Source: Vallitalea longa (GTDB lineage Bacteria > Bacillota > Clostridia > Lachnospirales > Vallitaleaceae). From it: a DNA stretch of 64,000 nt. The notes beneath the pieces were generated by a model. It was not told the DNA's origin, made no database searches, and saw only the letters and a list, made by a program, of their open reading frames with translations. Where the stretch lies: contig NZ_BRLB01000010.1 in NCBI RefSeq assembly GCF_027923465.1, forward strand, positions 1 to 64,000, read 5' to 3'. Below are positions 52,757-63,782 of this stretch, piece by piece. The position numbers and the translations under genes are program-made. Position 1 is the stretch's first letter. Each line of letters starts with the position of its first letter.

Positions 52757-55700
52757 CTAAGCATCCTTCAAATCTTTTATGTCTTGTAACACATTCTTAA
52801 TATGTCTGAAAAATTGTTTTTTGTCGACTCTATTTATTTTATAAGTAAAATATGGAGCTTTATTAATTGTGAAAAACAACTGATTCCTATATTTATTTAA
52901 CATCTCAGGAATCTTGTCTGGATTGATTTTAGCATCTTTTTTAGCTTCAAACTTGATATTATCTCCCTTTTGCTCAATGTTCACTATATCCGCTTTATTA
53001 GCTATAGCTTTGATATAAGCGATATCCAAGAGATTTATAACCGATTTTGGTAAGTCTCCATATCTATCTTCAAGTTCTTCTTGGACATCATAATAGTCTT
53101 TTTCGTTCTCAATACTTGCAATCTTCTTATATGCACCAAGTTTTCGTATTTCATCTTTTATATAAGTAGACGGTATGAATGCATCGACATTCAATTCTAC
53201 CGAAGTTTCAAAATTTTCTTCGACTTTTTCATTACTCACTTCATGAATTGCTTCCTCTAACAATTTACAATACAAGTCATAACCTACAGATTCCATATGC
53301 CCATGTTGTCTTGCCCCCAAGAGATTACCTGCTCCTCTGATTTCAAGGTCTCTCATGGCTATCTTGAATCCCGAACCAAATTCAGTGAATTCTTTTATTG
53401 CCTGTAATCTTTTTTCAGCTGTTTCCTGTAATATTTTATCTTTTTTGTACAGTAAATAGGCATAAGCAACTCTATTAGATCTTCCAACTCTACCTCTTAA
53501 CTGATATAATTGAGATAAGCCCAATCTATCTGCATCTTGAATTATTATAGTATTGGTATTTTGAATATCAAGACCTGTTTCAATGATAGTTGTACAGACA
53601 AGTATATCAATATCACCATTGATATACTCGAACATGATATTTTCAAGTTCTCTCTCATTCATCTGTCCATGAGCAAAAGCCACATTAGCTTCTGGTACCA
53701 TTTTACTAATCCAGTCAGCAACCTCGTCTATTTTTTTTACTCTATTGTATACATAATATATTTGGCCACCTCTTGAAAGTTCTCTATAAATAGCATCTTT
53801 AATAAGCTCATCATTATGTTCGAGTACATATGTCTGAATAGGATGTCTTTCTTCAGGCGGCTCTTCAAGCACACTCATATCCCTTATACCGATTAAACTC
53901 ATATGTAGAGTTCTTGGTATAGGGGTAGCTGTTAAAGTCAATACATCTATATCCTGTTTTACCTTTTTTATTTTCTCTTTATGTGATACACCGAATCTCT
54001 GTTCCTCATCAATAATCAATAATCCTAAATTTTTGAAAACTACATCTTTTGATATTAATCTATGTGTCCCTATCAGTATATCAACTAGTCCTTTTTTAGT
54101 ATCTTCAATTATTTTCTTTTGCTCTTTTTGACTTTTGAACCTAGACAACATCTCAACCCTTACAGGAAAATCTTTCATCCGTTGTAAGAAATTATTATAA
54201 TGTTGTTGAGCCAATATTGTCGTTGGTACTAGATAAGCTACCTGTTTATCATCTTGCACTGACTTAAATGCAGCCCTTATAGCTACTTCGGTCTTACCGT
54301 AACCTACATCTCCGCATATTAGTCTATCCATGATTTTTTTACTTTCCATATCGGTTTTTGTTTCTTCTATCGCTATCAATTGATCATCGGTTTCTTCATA
54401 TGGAAACATTTCTTCAAATTCTTTTTGCCATACTGTATCTCCAGAAAATTCGTATCCCTGTTTTGCTTGTCTTTTAGCATATAATTCCACCAGGTCTTTT
54501 GCTAAATCTTCAACAATACCTTTAACACGGTTTTTTGTCTTTTTCCATTCATTCGTACCTAATTTATTTAGTTTTGGTTTTTTACCTTCCGAACCTATAT
54601 ATTTTTGAATAACATCCAATTGGCTTGTTGATATATACAAATTACCTTCGTCTCTGTAAGATATTTTAATATAATCTTTACTGACACCATCGATCTCAAT
54701 TTTTTCTGTTCCTCTGAATATCCCTATTCCATAGTTTTCATGTACAACATAATCTCCTATTTTCAATTCTGTGAAGCTCTCTATTTTACTTCCTTTGAAT
54801 TTTTTCTTTTTCGTCTTTTTCCTTTTCTTACTCTTACCTACTAAATCAGTTTCGGAAATTATAACGAATTTGATTAACGGATATTCAAATCCTTTGTGAA
54901 GGCTTCCATAGCTAACAGCAACTTTGCCTTTTGGAATTTCAGCATCGAGTTTGGATAAATAGAAAGCATCGATTCCTCTATCTTTTAATTCATATGATAA
55001 TCTTTCTGCTCGAGTTTTTGAACCCGTAATAAGGAGTGTTCTATATCTATTATTGCTCCAATATTTCAAGTCTTTCTCTAGAATCTCCATACTTTTATGG
55101 TATGGATTTATAGATTTTACAGAAAAATTTACGTTATATTTATAATTGAATCTATCTGTTTTCTGCTGTAAAGTGCTAAGTAGAACGCATGTGTAATCTT
55201 CGATTTTGTATAGCAAATCATCTATCGTTCTAAGAATCTCAGTTTGCCCCTTCAACAAATAGCCTTTTTCAAACCTGTTAATTATACTTTCATTAAATTC
55301 CTTTTTGGTACTTTCCCATTTTTCATTTATCCTTGTTGGTTCATCAATATATATTAACGTATTTCTAGAAAAATACTCTAAAAAAGAAACCGTATCTTCA
55401 TAAAAATATTCGATATAACCTTCTATACCGTTAAATGTTTTTTGATTGTTTATTTTGTCTATTAAAACATCAACACTATCTTTCAATCTTTCTATTTCTT
55501 CTGTTTTATCATTTGCTTTAAATGATTTTATTAATGTATCTCTATCTTGTTTTATGTTCTTTATTGCTTTTTGTATTCTTTCTTTGTTGACTATAACTTC
55601 TCGTGCGGGATATATTTCGATTGAATCAATTTTACTAATAGATCTTTGACTTTCAATATTCATCATTCTTATGGAATCAATTTCTTCATCCCATAATTCT

Positions 55701-56272
55701 ATTCTGTAAGCATTTTTATCCGTTGGTGGATAAATATCAATAATTCCACCTCTTATAGCGAATTGCCCTTTACTTTCAACTTGAGAGACTCTTTCGTATC
55801 CCATAAACATCAATTTCTCACTCATGGAAGTTAGGTTAATCGTATCTCCAACTTTTTTATTGATTATGCTATCTTCAAATACAGATTTGCTGATTAATTT
55901 ATCCATTAAAGCTTCTATGGATAATATTACTGTATATTCACTGCTATCATATAATTTCTTGATTACATTTATACGTTGTTCAATAATGTCATTGCTATGT
56001 ACATCAGCACTATAGAATATTACATCTTTAGCTGGATACAAAAATACATTATCATCATTGAAGAACTTCATATCTTCATATACTTCTCTTGCCCTTAATT
56101 CGTTATACGTAATTATCAATTTATTTCTGTTTTCACCTAAAGCATGCATTAGGTGACATTTTTCTGAATCTATAGCTCCAGTTAAATATATTGGAGATAT
56201 TTTTTTATTGATTTTTTCCAGGGCATCATTAAAAGCCTCTAATTCTCTTAAAGGTTGTACTAGTGTTTTCAA
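52757..56272 (-). CDS. mfd: Transcription-repair coupling factor Mfd
   Basis: A 1171-residue full-length Mfd: UvrB-like N-terminal region (about 1-330), an RNA polymerase-binding domain (about 490-560, IGDYVVHENYGIGIF), and the translocase with Walker A GDVGYGKTEVA (about 650), DEEQRFG, and QLRGRVGRSNRVAYAYL. It removes stalled RNA polymerase at lesions and recruits UvrA. The start codon is TTG. Confidence 0.98.
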   Translation of the reverse strand: MKTLVQPLRELEAFNDALEKINKKISPIYLTGAIDSEKCHLMHALGENRNKLIITYNELRAREVYEDMKFFNDDNVFLYPAKDVIFYSADVHSNDIIEQRINVIKKLYDSSEYTVILSIEALMDKLISKSVFEDSIINKKVGDTINLTSMSEKLMFMGYERVSQVESKGQFAIRGGIIDIYPPTDKNAYRIELWDEEIDSIRMMNIESQRSISKIDSIEIYPAREVIVNKERIQKAIKNIKQDRDTLIKSFKANDKTEEIERLKDSVDVLIDKINNQKTFNGIEGYIEYFYEDTVSFLEYFSRNTLIYIDEPTRINEKWESTKKEFNESIINRFEKGYLLKGQTEILRTIDDLLYKIEDYTCVLLSTLQQKTDRFNYKYNVNFSVKSINPYHKSMEILEKDLKYWSNNRYRTLLITGSKTRAERLSYELKDRGIDAFYLSKLDAEIPKGKVAVSYGSLHKGFEYPLIKFVIISETDLVGKSKKRKKTKKKKFKGSKIESFTELKIGDYVVHENYGIGIFRGTEKIEIDGVSKDYIKISYRDEGNLYISTSQLDVIQKYIGSEGKKPKLNKLGTNEWKKTKNRVKGIVEDLAKDLVELYAKRQAKQGYEFSGDTVWQKEFEEMFPYEETDDQLIAIEETKTDMESKKIMDRLICGDVGYGKTEVAIRAAFKSVQDDKQVAYLVPTTILAQQHYNNFLQRMKDFPVRVEMLSRFKSQKEQKKIIEDTKKGLVDILIGTHRLISKDVVFKNLGLLIIDEEQRFGVSHKEKIKKVKQDIDVLTLTATPIPRTLHMSLIGIRDMSVLEEPPEERHPIQTYVLEHNDELIKDAIYRELSRGGQIYYVYNRVKKIDEVADWISKMVPEANVAFAHGQMNERELENIMFEYINGDIDILVCTTIIETGLDIQNTNTIIIQDADRLGLSQLYQLRGRVGRSNRVAYAYLLYKKDKILQETAEKRLQAIKEFTEFGSGFKIAMRDLEIRGAGNLLGARQHGHMESVGYDLYCKLLEEAIHEVSNEKVEENFETSVELNVDAFIPSTYIKDEIRKLGAYKKIASIENEKDYYDVQEELEDRYGDLPKSVINLLDIAYIKAIANKADIVNIEQKGDNIKFEAKKDAKINPDKIPEMLNKYRNQLFFTINKAPYFTYKINRVDKKQFFRHIKNVLQDIKDLKDA

Positions 56273-56411
56273 TTTATCACATCCAAATTTCCTATTTTAA
56301 CGAATGTACAAAAGTAATATATTATATTATATACCATTTATTATATATTATATCTAGGGAAATTTAAACAATTATCTATTATACACTTCTATGGTCTAAT
56401 ATATATTAATG

Positions 56412-56996
56412 TCATTCTTCACATTCTTTTTTAATTTTCACATTGTATACATTCATTGCGTTATCTATACCTTTTGTTACTATATCTTCAATCGCATCAC
56501 TAGCTCTTTTTATTTCTTCTATCATCTGTTTTATGTCTTTATCGTTAAATTTACTGAGTACATGATCTTTCAAATCCCAATTGGCACATTTATCTCCTAC
56601 ACCTACTCTTACTCTTGCAAAACCATTAGTACCCAGATGATTTATTATATTTTTCATGCCGTTATGCCCACCAGCACTGCCTTTTTTCCTTATCTTTATG
56701 GTGCCCACATCAAAACATATGTCATCATATACAACTATCAAATCTTTTTCACTGCATTTATAAAAATCCATTATTGCCCTAATGCTTTCGCCACTTTGGT
56801 TCATGTATGTCTGTGGTTGTACCAACACGACTTTCTCATCACCTATTACTCCACTGCCTAGAACAGCTTTGAATTTTCTTTTATTTAGTTTAATATTATT
56901 TTCATAGGCTAATCTTTCAACAACTTCAAAACCAACATTGTGTCTCGTAGCCGCATACCTCATACCAGGGTTGCCTAATCCAGCAATTATATACAT
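56412..56996 (-). CDS. pth: Peptidyl-tRNA hydrolase
   Basis: A 194-residue Pth. The N-terminal signature IAGLGNPGMRYAATRHNVGF (residues 4-23) includes the catalytic His near 19-20. It recycles peptidyl-tRNAs. Located between prs and mfd in the conserved order. Stop of prs and a terminator separate it from prs. Confidence 0.97.
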   Translation of the reverse strand: MYIIAGLGNPGMRYAATRHNVGFEVVERLAYENNIKLNKRKFKAVLGSGVIGDEKVVLVQPQTYMNQSGESIRAIMDFYKCSEKDLIVVYDDICFDVGTIKIRKKGSAGGHNGMKNIINHLGTNGFARVRVGVGDKCANWDLKDHVLSKFNDKDIKQMIEEIKRASDAIEDIVTKGIDNAMNVYNVKIKKECEE

Positions 56997-57023
56997 AGTA
57001 TCACCTTTCTCATTTATTTACCA

Positions 57024-57049
57024 AAAGCCCTAGTATATACTAGGGCTTT
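57024..57049 (-). terminator. Terminator of prs
   Basis: AAAGCCCTAGTA and TACTAGGGCTTT form a perfect 12-bp stem with a two-base loop, followed by TTTGG on the minus strand, 41 bp after the prs stop. Because the gene after it (pth) starts at 56996, pth needs a promoter in the gap or relies on read-through. Confidence 0.85.
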
Positions 57050-57090
57050 ATCATAATCAAATTATCATATTTTCTTTCAATAGTCAATTT

Positions 57091-58056
57091 TTAATTGAAT
57101 AATTTTGACACTGATTTGTTGCAGTGTATTCTATGTATAGCTTCTGCTAGAATTTGTGCAACAGATAATTGTTTGATTTTATCGATTTTCTTTTCTTCTG
57201 GAAGAGCAATTGTGTCAAGTACAACTAATTCTTTAATCTGTGATTTTTGAATTCTTTCTATCGCAGGTCCTGACAAAACTGCATGAGTACAACAAGCATA
57301 TACCTCAACAGCACCTTGTTCTTTTAATGCATTCACTGCATTACAGATAGTTCCAGCAGTATCTATCATATCATCAACCAATATTACTTTTTTACCTTTA
57401 ATATTACCGATAATATTCATGACTTCCGAAACATTTGCTTCCGGTCTTCTTTTATCAATTATAGCCATAGGAATATCTAACTTTTCTGCAAAAGCTCGAG
57501 TTCTTTTAACACTTCCAATATCTGGTGATACCATAGCTATATTTTCCATATCATTAGCAAATTTTTCTCTATAATATTTTACAAGTAATGGAGCACCTAA
57601 CATGTGGTCTACTGGTATTGTAAAAAATCCTTGAATTTGAGAACAATGTAAATCCATAACTAATGCTCTATCTGCACCAGCTGATTGAATTAGATCAGCA
57701 ATTAATCTAGCACTGATAGGATCCCTAGCTCTTGTCTTTCTATCTTGTCTTGCATAACCATAATATGGAAGCACTGCAGTTATTCTGCCTGCTGAAGCTC
57801 TTCTTAAGGCATCAATCATAATTAACAGTTCCATCAAATTGTCGTTTACAGGGCTTGATGTAGGCTGAACAATGTAGCAATCCACACCGCGAACAATTTC
57901 GTCAATCTTCACATATGTTTCGCCGTCACTAAATTGCCCAACATCAGCTGCTCCTAAAGTTAATCCTAAATCAGCTGCAATAGCCTCTGCTAATTGGGGA
58001 TTAGCATTACATGAGAAAATCTTAATGCCGTCATTGTTCCTTATTGTACTTGTCAT
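57091..58056 (-). CDS. prs: Ribose-phosphate pyrophosphokinase (PRPP synthetase)
   Basis: A 321-residue enzyme with the PRPP motif [17 protein letters not shown] (about 222-238), the flexible ATP loop [22 protein letters not shown] (about 98-119, family-conserved) and [11 protein letters not shown]. It makes PRPP from ribose-5-phosphate for nucleotide and amino acid synthesis. AGGAGG precedes the ATG. Downstream partner of glmU in this cluster. Confidence 0.98.
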   Translation of the reverse strand: MTSTIRNNDGIKIFSCNANPQLAEAIAADLGLTLGAADVGQFSDGETYVKIDEIVRGVDCYIVQPTSSPVNDNLMELLIMIDALRRASAGRITAVLPYYGYARQDRKTRARDPISARLIADLIQSAGADRALVMDLHCSQIQGFFTIPVDHMLGAPLLVKYYREKFANDMENIAMVSPDIGSVKRTRAFAEKLDIPMAIIDKRRPEANVSEVMNIIGNIKGKKVILVDDMIDTAGTICNAVNALKEQGAVEVYACCTHAVLSGPAIERIQKSQIKELVVLDTIALPEEKKIDKIKQLSVAQILAEAIHRIHCNKSVSKLFN

Positions 58057-58134
58057 ATGAATCCTCCTATAATATTTTTAAAACAAGGAAACCATTTCTA
58101 AAATTTCTATATAGAAATAATTTCCTTATATGAA

Positions 58135-59496
58135 TTACCGTTTTTTTCTTACCCAATCTTGTATATTGACCTGTCTAGCTCTTCCTATACCCAATGAGTA
58201 TTCTGGCACGTCTTTCGTTATAGTAGAACCAGCAGCTGTATAAGCATTGTTATGGACTTTTACAGGAGATACTAAATTAGTATTGCATCCTATAAATGCA
58301 TTATCTTCTATTACTGTTCTATTTTTATTAACTCCATCATAATTAACTACAACTGTTCCACATCCAAAATTAACATTGCTTCCTACATCGGCATCTCCAA
58401 TATAAGTCAGATGACTTGCCTTTGTATTATTTCCGATATTTGAATTTTTGATTTCTACAAAATCGCCTATTTTGACATTAGAACCTATTCTAGAATTTGG
58501 TCTAATATAAGCGTATGGTCCCACATTAGTATTACTATCTATAAAACTATCTAGTATAGTTGAAGATTCGACATTAACATTATTAACAATTCTTGAATTA
58601 ACAATTTTTGAATTTGGACCAATTATACAATCGCTACCTATTGTAGTTTTGCCTTCTATAATGCAATTAGGATAAATAACTGTATCAGAATCAATAGAAG
58701 CATCTTTGCTAATATAAGTATTAGTAGGATTCATTAGTGTGACTCCGTTTTCCATATGCTTATAATTAATCCTTTTTTGCATAATTCGAGAGGCTTCATA
58801 TAATTGTATCTGTGAATTAACTCCTAATATATCTTCTGGCATATTAGTAATCATAGCATTCACACTTAATCTCTTAGCTATAATAGTCTTTAATGTATCT
58901 GGAAGATAATATTCCCCTTGAGAATTATCATTGGTCAAATTATCTAATGCCATATTAAGTTCATGGGAATTAAAACAATACATACCAGAATTGATTTCTT
59001 TTACTGTTCTTTCTTTTTCTGAAGCATCTTTATGTTCAATACTCTTTATGAAAGTATTTGATTCGTCTCTAATGATTCTACCATATCCAGTAGGATCTTC
59101 CACTATTGTAGATAAAAGTGTTGCAGCATTATTATTATTACTATGATAATTGACCATATCAGTCAATGTGTTTCCTGTAATCAATGGTGTATCTCCAAAT
59201 AATATAAGTACATTACCTTCATTACCAACAAAATCCTTAGCCATCATAACTGCATGACCAGTTCCTAATTGTTCTTCTTGAAGCACGAATTCTACATCAT
59301 AGGAAATTTCTTTTTTCACAATCTCGCTTTTGTGTCCAACAACCACACAAATCTCTTCAGCGCCTGCTTCTTTAGCTGCTTCAATAACATAATCTATCAT
59401 TGTTTTGCCAAGTATTTTATGAACTACCTTAGGTAATTTTGATTTCATTCTTGTTCCTGCACCTGCTGCCAATATAACTGCTTTTAATCTGCTCAC
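58135..59496 (-). CDS. glmU: Bifunctional GlmU (GlcN-1-P acetyltransferase/GlcNAc-1-P uridylyltransferase)
   Basis: A 453-residue enzyme. The N-terminal uridylyltransferase has the nucleotidyl motif LAAGAGTRMKSKLPK (about 9-23), and the C-terminal half (about 250-440) is a left-handed parallel beta-helix with hexapeptide repeats. It makes UDP-GlcNAc for peptidoglycan. GTG start at 59496, after GAGGTGGTG. A sigma-A promoter lies upstream. Confidence 0.98.
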   Translation of the reverse strand: MSRLKAVILAAGAGTRMKSKLPKVVHKILGKTMIDYVIEAAKEAGAEEICVVVGHKSEIVKKEISYDVEFVLQEEQLGTGHAVMMAKDFVGNEGNVLILFGDTPLITGNTLTDMVNYHSNNNNAATLLSTIVEDPTGYGRIIRDESNTFIKSIEHKDASEKERTVKEINSGMYCFNSHELNMALDNLTNDNSQGEYYLPDTLKTIIAKRLSVNAMITNMPEDILGVNSQIQLYEASRIMQKRINYKHMENGVTLMNPTNTYISKDASIDSDTVIYPNCIIEGKTTIGSDCIIGPNSKIVNSRIVNNVNVESSTILDSFIDSNTNVGPYAYIRPNSRIGSNVKIGDFVEIKNSNIGNNTKASHLTYIGDADVGSNVNFGCGTVVVNYDGVNKNRTVIEDNAFIGCNTNLVSPVKVHNNAYTAAGSTITKDVPEYSLGIGRARQVNIQDWVRKKR

Positions 59497-59533
59497 TTTT
59501 CACACCACCTCTAGGTATTAATTAACCCTAATC

Positions 59534-59562
59534 ATTTTACACCACTTATTAAATATATGCAA
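59534..59562 (-). promoter_or_regulatory. glmU promoter
   Basis: TTGCAT (59557-59562), 17 bp, TAAAAT (59534-59539), facing glmU. The rest of 59497-59740 is AT-rich spacer. Confidence 0.6.
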
Positions 59563-59740
59563 GTTAAATAACCTACAAATTAATAAATTAAACTTTGTCC
59601 TTTACTGTTATTTTTACTAAGCAAAAAAACATCAAGCAGTAATAATAATAAAGCAACTTATCAACAAGGAAACTTGCGTGCATTTAATTGTTATATCCAG
59701 ATGGTATTAACTAATCAGCAATATATTACTACATACAAAA

Positions 59741-59764
59741 AGGCACTTCATATAAGAAGTGCCT
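59741..59764 (-). terminator. Terminator of spoVG
   Basis: AGGCACTTC and GAAGTGCCT form a 9-bp stem with a 6-nt loop, followed by TTTTTG on the minus strand, 8 bp after the spoVG stop. Confidence 0.9.
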
Positions 59765-59771
59765 AGAAGAA

Positions 59772-60074
59772 TCATTCCTCAAACGATACTGCAATTTCGT
59801 CAGCTGTATCATCGTTAGTAAGTACTAGAGTTTCATATTTTTCCAATACGCATTTCTGAATTTTTTCTCTAGTTTCAGAATTGATTGGATGAGCGATGTC
59901 TCTAAACTCACCATCAAGCGCTTTGCGGCTTGGCATAGCAATAAATAATCCTTTTTCTCCTTCAATCACTTTGATATCATGAACAACAAATTCATTATCA
60001 AAAGTAACTGATACAACTGCCTTCATTTTCCCATCTTTTGCAACCTTACGTATTCTCACATCTGTAATTTGCAT
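59772..60074 (-). CDS. spoVG: Septation and sporulation regulator SpoVG
   Basis: A 100-residue SpoVG, close to the usual 97. The family opening [20 protein letters not shown] and the core [20 protein letters not shown] are clear (split by family variation). It binds nucleic acids and affects asymmetric septation. AAAGGGG precedes the ATG. The upstream promoter has sigma-A type boxes; a sigma-H one, as in Bacillus, was not found. Confidence 0.97.
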   Translation of the reverse strand: MQITDVRIRKVAKDGKMKAVVSVTFDNEFVVHDIKVIEGEKGLFIAMPSRKALDGEFRDIAHPINSETREKIQKCVLEKYETLVLTNDDTADEIAVSFEE

Positions 60075-60165
60075 GTGTTAACCCCTTTCCGTAACTTGTT
60101 GTTAAGGGGAAGAATCCCCCTCCACCTTTACACATAAATTTTTGCTTTAGTGATAACTCACAATA

Positions 60166-60194
60166 ATTATATTACATATTTCAAAAAAGTTCAA
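60166..60194 (-). promoter_or_regulatory. spoVG promoter
   Basis: TTGAAC (60189-60194), 17 bp, TATAAT (60166-60171), a good sigma-A type promoter facing spoVG. The start lies about 85 bp upstream of the start codon. Confidence 0.75.
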
Positions 60195-60237
60195 TGTTTT
60201 TTTGTATAATTACAGCTTTTTTAATTATTTATCTGAA

Positions 60238-61356
60238 CTACATATATTTGAATTCTCTATTCACAATTATTTTGATATTTCCTCTATCTATATACGTACA
60301 ATCATCACCTATAACTGTATCAGTATTAACTATAGAATTTTCAATGCAACAATTATTATCTATATAAGCTCCATCTAATATAATAGAGTTATTAATAAAA
60401 GTATTTTTACCAATAAAAACTTTTCTGAAAAGTATCGAATTATTTACTTTTCCATTTATTATACATCCCCCTGATATCAGACTATTACTGATAACGGAGC
60501 CCGAATTATATTTAGCAGGAGGCTCATCTTGTACCTTAGATGAAACATATGGAAAGTTCCTGAAAAAATATTTTATATTATTTGGGTCCAGAAAATCCAT
60601 ATTACATTTATAATATGATTCAATATTTGCAATACTGTTGAAATATTCATTATGCATATATGCATATATCTTCTTCTTTTTTCTGTATCTTATGATAATA
60701 TCATTTACAATATCGTATCTTTCTTGTTCTAGTATTTCTTCTAAAAGTTCAATCAATAATCTTCTTCTAACAACATAAATACCTGTTGATATAATAGTTC
60801 CCTGCGGTTCTAAAGGTTTCTCTTCAAAATTGATTATTCTGTTATCATCATCTATCTCAACTATACCAAATCTCCTTAGGTCATCTATTTCATCCTTTTT
60901 ATCTTTACATACTATAGTTATATCTGCCCTTTTATCTACATGATATTCCAGTATTTTATTATAATCCACCTTACAAATAATATTTCCTGAAGAAATGATA
61001 GCATATGGTTCATGACTATTTTTCAGATAATCTATATTCTGATATATGGCATCCGCTGTTCCTCTGTACCAAAAATTGCTATTAGGAGATCTATTAGGAC
61101 TATAGATAAACATTCCCCCTTGTTTTCTTCCAAAATCCCACCACTTAGAAGACCCTAAATGTTCTAAAAGAGCTCGTGAATTATACTGAGTAATGATTGC
61201 CACTTTCTTTATTCCTGAATCTGTCATATTGCTTAATGAAAAATCTATTGCCCTGTAGCATCCTGCAATAGGCATAGCAGCTAATATTCTATTATTAGTC
61301 AACTCATGGAGTGTTTGATTTTTACCACCTGTTAAAATAATGCCTATAGCCCTCAT
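60238..61356 (-). CDS. glgD: GlgD-type ADP-glucose pyrophosphorylase subunit
   Basis: A 372-residue relative of GlgC with a nucleotidyl-transferase domain and a C-terminal beta-helix (about 285-360). The active-site loop is degenerate: LTGGKNQTLHELTNNRI where GlgC has GGQGSRLG. In Firmicutes GlgD is a non-catalytic partner that stimulates GlgC. Its start overlaps the glgC stop in a TAATG arrangement, so the two are translationally coupled. Confidence 0.95.
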   Translation of the reverse strand: MRAIGIILTGGKNQTLHELTNNRILAAMPIAGCYRAIDFSLSNMTDSGIKKVAIITQYNSRALLEHLGSSKWWDFGRKQGGMFIYSPNRSPNSNFWYRGTADAIYQNIDYLKNSHEPYAIISSGNIICKVDYNKILEYHVDKRADITIVCKDKKDEIDDLRRFGIVEIDDDNRIINFEEKPLEPQGTIISTGIYVVRRRLLIELLEEILEQERYDIVNDIIIRYRKKKKIYAYMHNEYFNSIANIESYYKCNMDFLDPNNIKYFFRNFPYVSSKVQDEPPAKYNSGSVISNSLISGGCIINGKVNNSILFRKVFIGKNTFINNSIILDGAYIDNNCCIENSIVNTDTVIGDDCTYIDRGNIKIIVNREFKYM

Positions 61357-62630
61357 TAATCTACCTCTTTCTTAATTACTGATTCGCCACTTGATAAAGC
61401 GTTATACCTGAAATCTTCATTCTTTAATTTTCCATATATTGCACAGTTCTTTCCTATATTAATGTTGTTAGGTATACTTGTTCTTTCTCCAACTACAGAA
61501 ATTCCTGTATTATAAAGTTCTGGATACTCTCTACTGATAATATTTTCTCCTATTCCCAACTTAACGTTTTCTCCTATCATGGAGTCTTCTGATAATATAC
61601 TTTTATATATTATGGAGTTATTGCCGATTACAGTATTACTCATAATGATAGAATCTTTTATTATCGTATCCTTACCGATACTGACATTAGAACCAATTAC
61701 AGAATTATATATCTTACCTTCTATTATAGTACCTTCTCCTATGATACATTTTTCGATGTAAGCCTCTGATGATATATATTGAGGAGGTTGGATTTCATTC
61801 TTTGTATATATTTTCCAATATGTTTCGTATAAATTGAAATCAGGAATTAATTTTATCAGTTCCATATTCGCTTCCCAATAAGCATGTAATGTACCAACAT
61901 CTTTCCAGAATCCTTGAAATTTATATGCATATAGATTATTCCCTCCATTTAACATATATGGGATAACATGTTTACCGAAATCATTTTTCGGGTAGATGCT
62001 ATTAGTGTTTGCTAAAGCGTTTTTCAATATCTTCCAGTTAAATATATAAATTCCCATGGATGCTAAATTATTTTTAGGAATTTTCGGTTTTTCATCAAAT
62101 TGGTTGATTTTATTGTCTTTATCAGTATTCATAATTCCAAATCTATGAGCTTCATCTATTGGAACTTCAAAAACTGCAATAGTGGCATCTGCATTTTTTT
62201 TAATATGATAGTTTAACATTTTCTCATAATCCATTTTATATATATGGTCTCCAGAAAGTATAAGCACATATTCGGGAGAATAGTTATTTATAAAATCTAT
62301 ATTCTGGAAAACAGCATTTGCTGTACCCGAATACCATTCTCCGGTTTTTGTTTTTACAAAAGGTGGTAGTATGCTAACTCCCCCATAATTTTTATCTAAA
62401 TCCCAGGGTATACCTATTCCTATATGATTATTCAATCTTAAAGGCTGATATTGGGTTAGAACACCAACAGTATCGATTCCTGAATTAATACAATTACTTA
62501 GAGTAAAATCTATAATCCTATATTTGCCACCAAATGCTATAGCAGGTTTAGCCACATGTGTTGTTAGAATCCCTAGTCTACTTCCTTGACCACCTGCTAG
62601 TAACATAGCTATAATATTTTTTCTTTTCAC
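61356..62630 (-). CDS. glgC: Glucose-1-phosphate adenylyltransferase (GlgC)
   Basis: A 424-residue catalytic subunit, with the intact motif [14 protein letters not shown] (about 8-21), substrate-binding [10 protein letters not shown] (about 120) and DEKP, plus a C-terminal beta-helix. It makes ADP-glucose for glycogen synthesis. GTG 62630 lies 7 bp from AGGAG (62638-62642); the longer frame from 62651 overlaps the site. Works with GlgD; the storage side of the alpha-glucan pathway seen elsewhere in the window. Confidence 0.97.
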   Translation of the reverse strand: MKRKNIIAMLLAGGQGSRLGILTTHVAKPAIAFGGKYRIIDFTLSNCINSGIDTVGVLTQYQPLRLNNHIGIGIPWDLDKNYGGVSILPPFVKTKTGEWYSGTANAVFQNIDFINNYSPEYVLILSGDHIYKMDYEKMLNYHIKKNADATIAVFEVPIDEAHRFGIMNTDKDNKINQFDEKPKIPKNNLASMGIYIFNWKILKNALANTNSIYPKNDFGKHVIPYMLNGGNNLYAYKFQGFWKDVGTLHAYWEANMELIKLIPDFNLYETYWKIYTKNEIQPPQYISSEAYIEKCIIGEGTIIEGKIYNSVIGSNVSIGKDTIIKDSIIMSNTVIGNNSIIYKSILSEDSMIGENVKLGIGENIISREYPELYNTGISVVGERTSIPNNINIGKNCAIYGKLKNEDFRYNALSSGESVIKKEVD

Positions 62631-62671
62631 TACTTCACTCCTAACAACCATTTCTAGATGATTTTTTCACT

Positions 62672-62698
62672 ATTATATTAATACCACTTTTGCTTCAA
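62672..62698 (-). promoter_or_regulatory. Possible glgCD promoter
   Basis: TTGAAG (62693-62698) and TATAAT (62672-62677) are 15 bp apart, a short spacing. The start would lie about 40 bp before the glgC start codon. Confidence 0.35.
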
Positions 62699-62773
62699 GT
62701 TTATTACTATTTTTTTTAATTCTAAATTTCACTACTATAATTGAATATAATAAAAAAATTTTCTATACTAAAA

Positions 62774-62805
62774 ATAGAGCTGTTCTATTTACCAAACAGC
62801 TCTAT
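62774..62805 (-). terminator. Terminator of purR
   Basis: ATAGAGCTGTT and AACAGCTCTAT form an 11-bp stem with a 10-nt loop, followed by TTTTTAG on the minus strand, about 117 bp after the purR stop. It separates purR from glgCD, so the latter have their own promoter. Confidence 0.85.
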
Positions 62806-62921
62806 CTTATATTTAAACAATGTAATATTTATATTCTATTAAACAGTACCTTTATATAGCTTTTTTACACATATATATGAACCAAACACGATTATATTGT
62901 AGCTATGCTCTAATATGATAT

Positions 62922-63782
62922 TTAATTATTATCACTATCCATATTATCTTTATGGTTAAAAATCAATTTATTATCTTTTCTATATATGTTGATCTTTTCT
63001 TCTTTTTCGTCAATACCATCAAATTCCAATAAAGAATAATAATCATTAATCAATTTTTCTTGTGGTTCTTTTGTTGACATTACTACAGCATTTCCAACCA
63101 CTTCTGCCTCAAATTCTTTCATCAAGTCTGTGATTCCTTTGGCTGTACCTCCTGCTTTCATGAAATCATCGATGAAAAGTACCTTAGCACCTTTTGGTAC
63201 TGAACGTTTAGCTAAAGCCATAGTGTTAATCCTTCTTGATGAACCGGTTATATAGTTCATTTGAATAGTAGTACCTTCAGTAAGCCTAGCTGATTTTCTT
63301 ACTACTATCATAGGTATATTCAATATATTCGCAGTCATAATCGCTAATGGAATGCCTTTGGTTTCTATAGTCACAACAAAATCTATTTTCATATCCAAAT
63401 ATGGTGCTGCCAACGACTTAGCAATCTTCTGTAATATATTTGGATCATAGAAAATATCGTTCATATAAACATATCCACCAGGAATTATTCTTTTTTTATC
63501 ATTTATTAATGTACATAACTCATCACATATATCTTCAATCTGTTCATCTGACAATCTAGGATTATAGTAAATCCCTCCCGCGGCTCCAGGTATGGATTTT
63601 ATTTCCCCTAATTTGAAATTATCAAAAACTTCTTCTATTACATCAATATCTTCGCTTAATGTTGATTTAGCATAACTTAATATATCTACAAAATTATTTA
63701 ATGTGAAAATTTTATTTGGATTCTCTACTAACATCTTAGTAATCACTGCTATCCGATCTGTTCTATTTATTTTTTTACCCAC
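62922..63782 (-). CDS. purR: Purine operon repressor PurR
   Basis: A 286-residue PurR: an N-terminal winged helix (about 8-75) and a C-terminal phosphoribosyltransferase fold with the PRPP-binding loop VLFIDDFMKAGGTAKG (about 206-221). PRPP relieves its repression of purine genes. Start at GTG 63782 after AAGGAGA. In B. subtilis it precedes yabJ-spoVG; here glgCD is between it and spoVG. A short acidic tail is visible. Confidence 0.97.
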   Translation of the reverse strand: MGKKINRTDRIAVITKMLVENPNKIFTLNNFVDILSYAKSTLSEDIDVIEEVFDNFKLGEIKSIPGAAGGIYYNPRLSDEQIEDICDELCTLINDKKRIIPGGYVYMNDIFYDPNILQKIAKSLAAPYLDMKIDFVVTIETKGIPLAIMTANILNIPMIVVRKSARLTEGTTIQMNYITGSSRRINTMALAKRSVPKGAKVLFIDDFMKAGGTAKGITDLMKEFEAEVVGNAVVMSTKEPQEKLINDYYSLLEFDGIDEKEEKINIYRKDNKLIFNHKDNMDSDNN

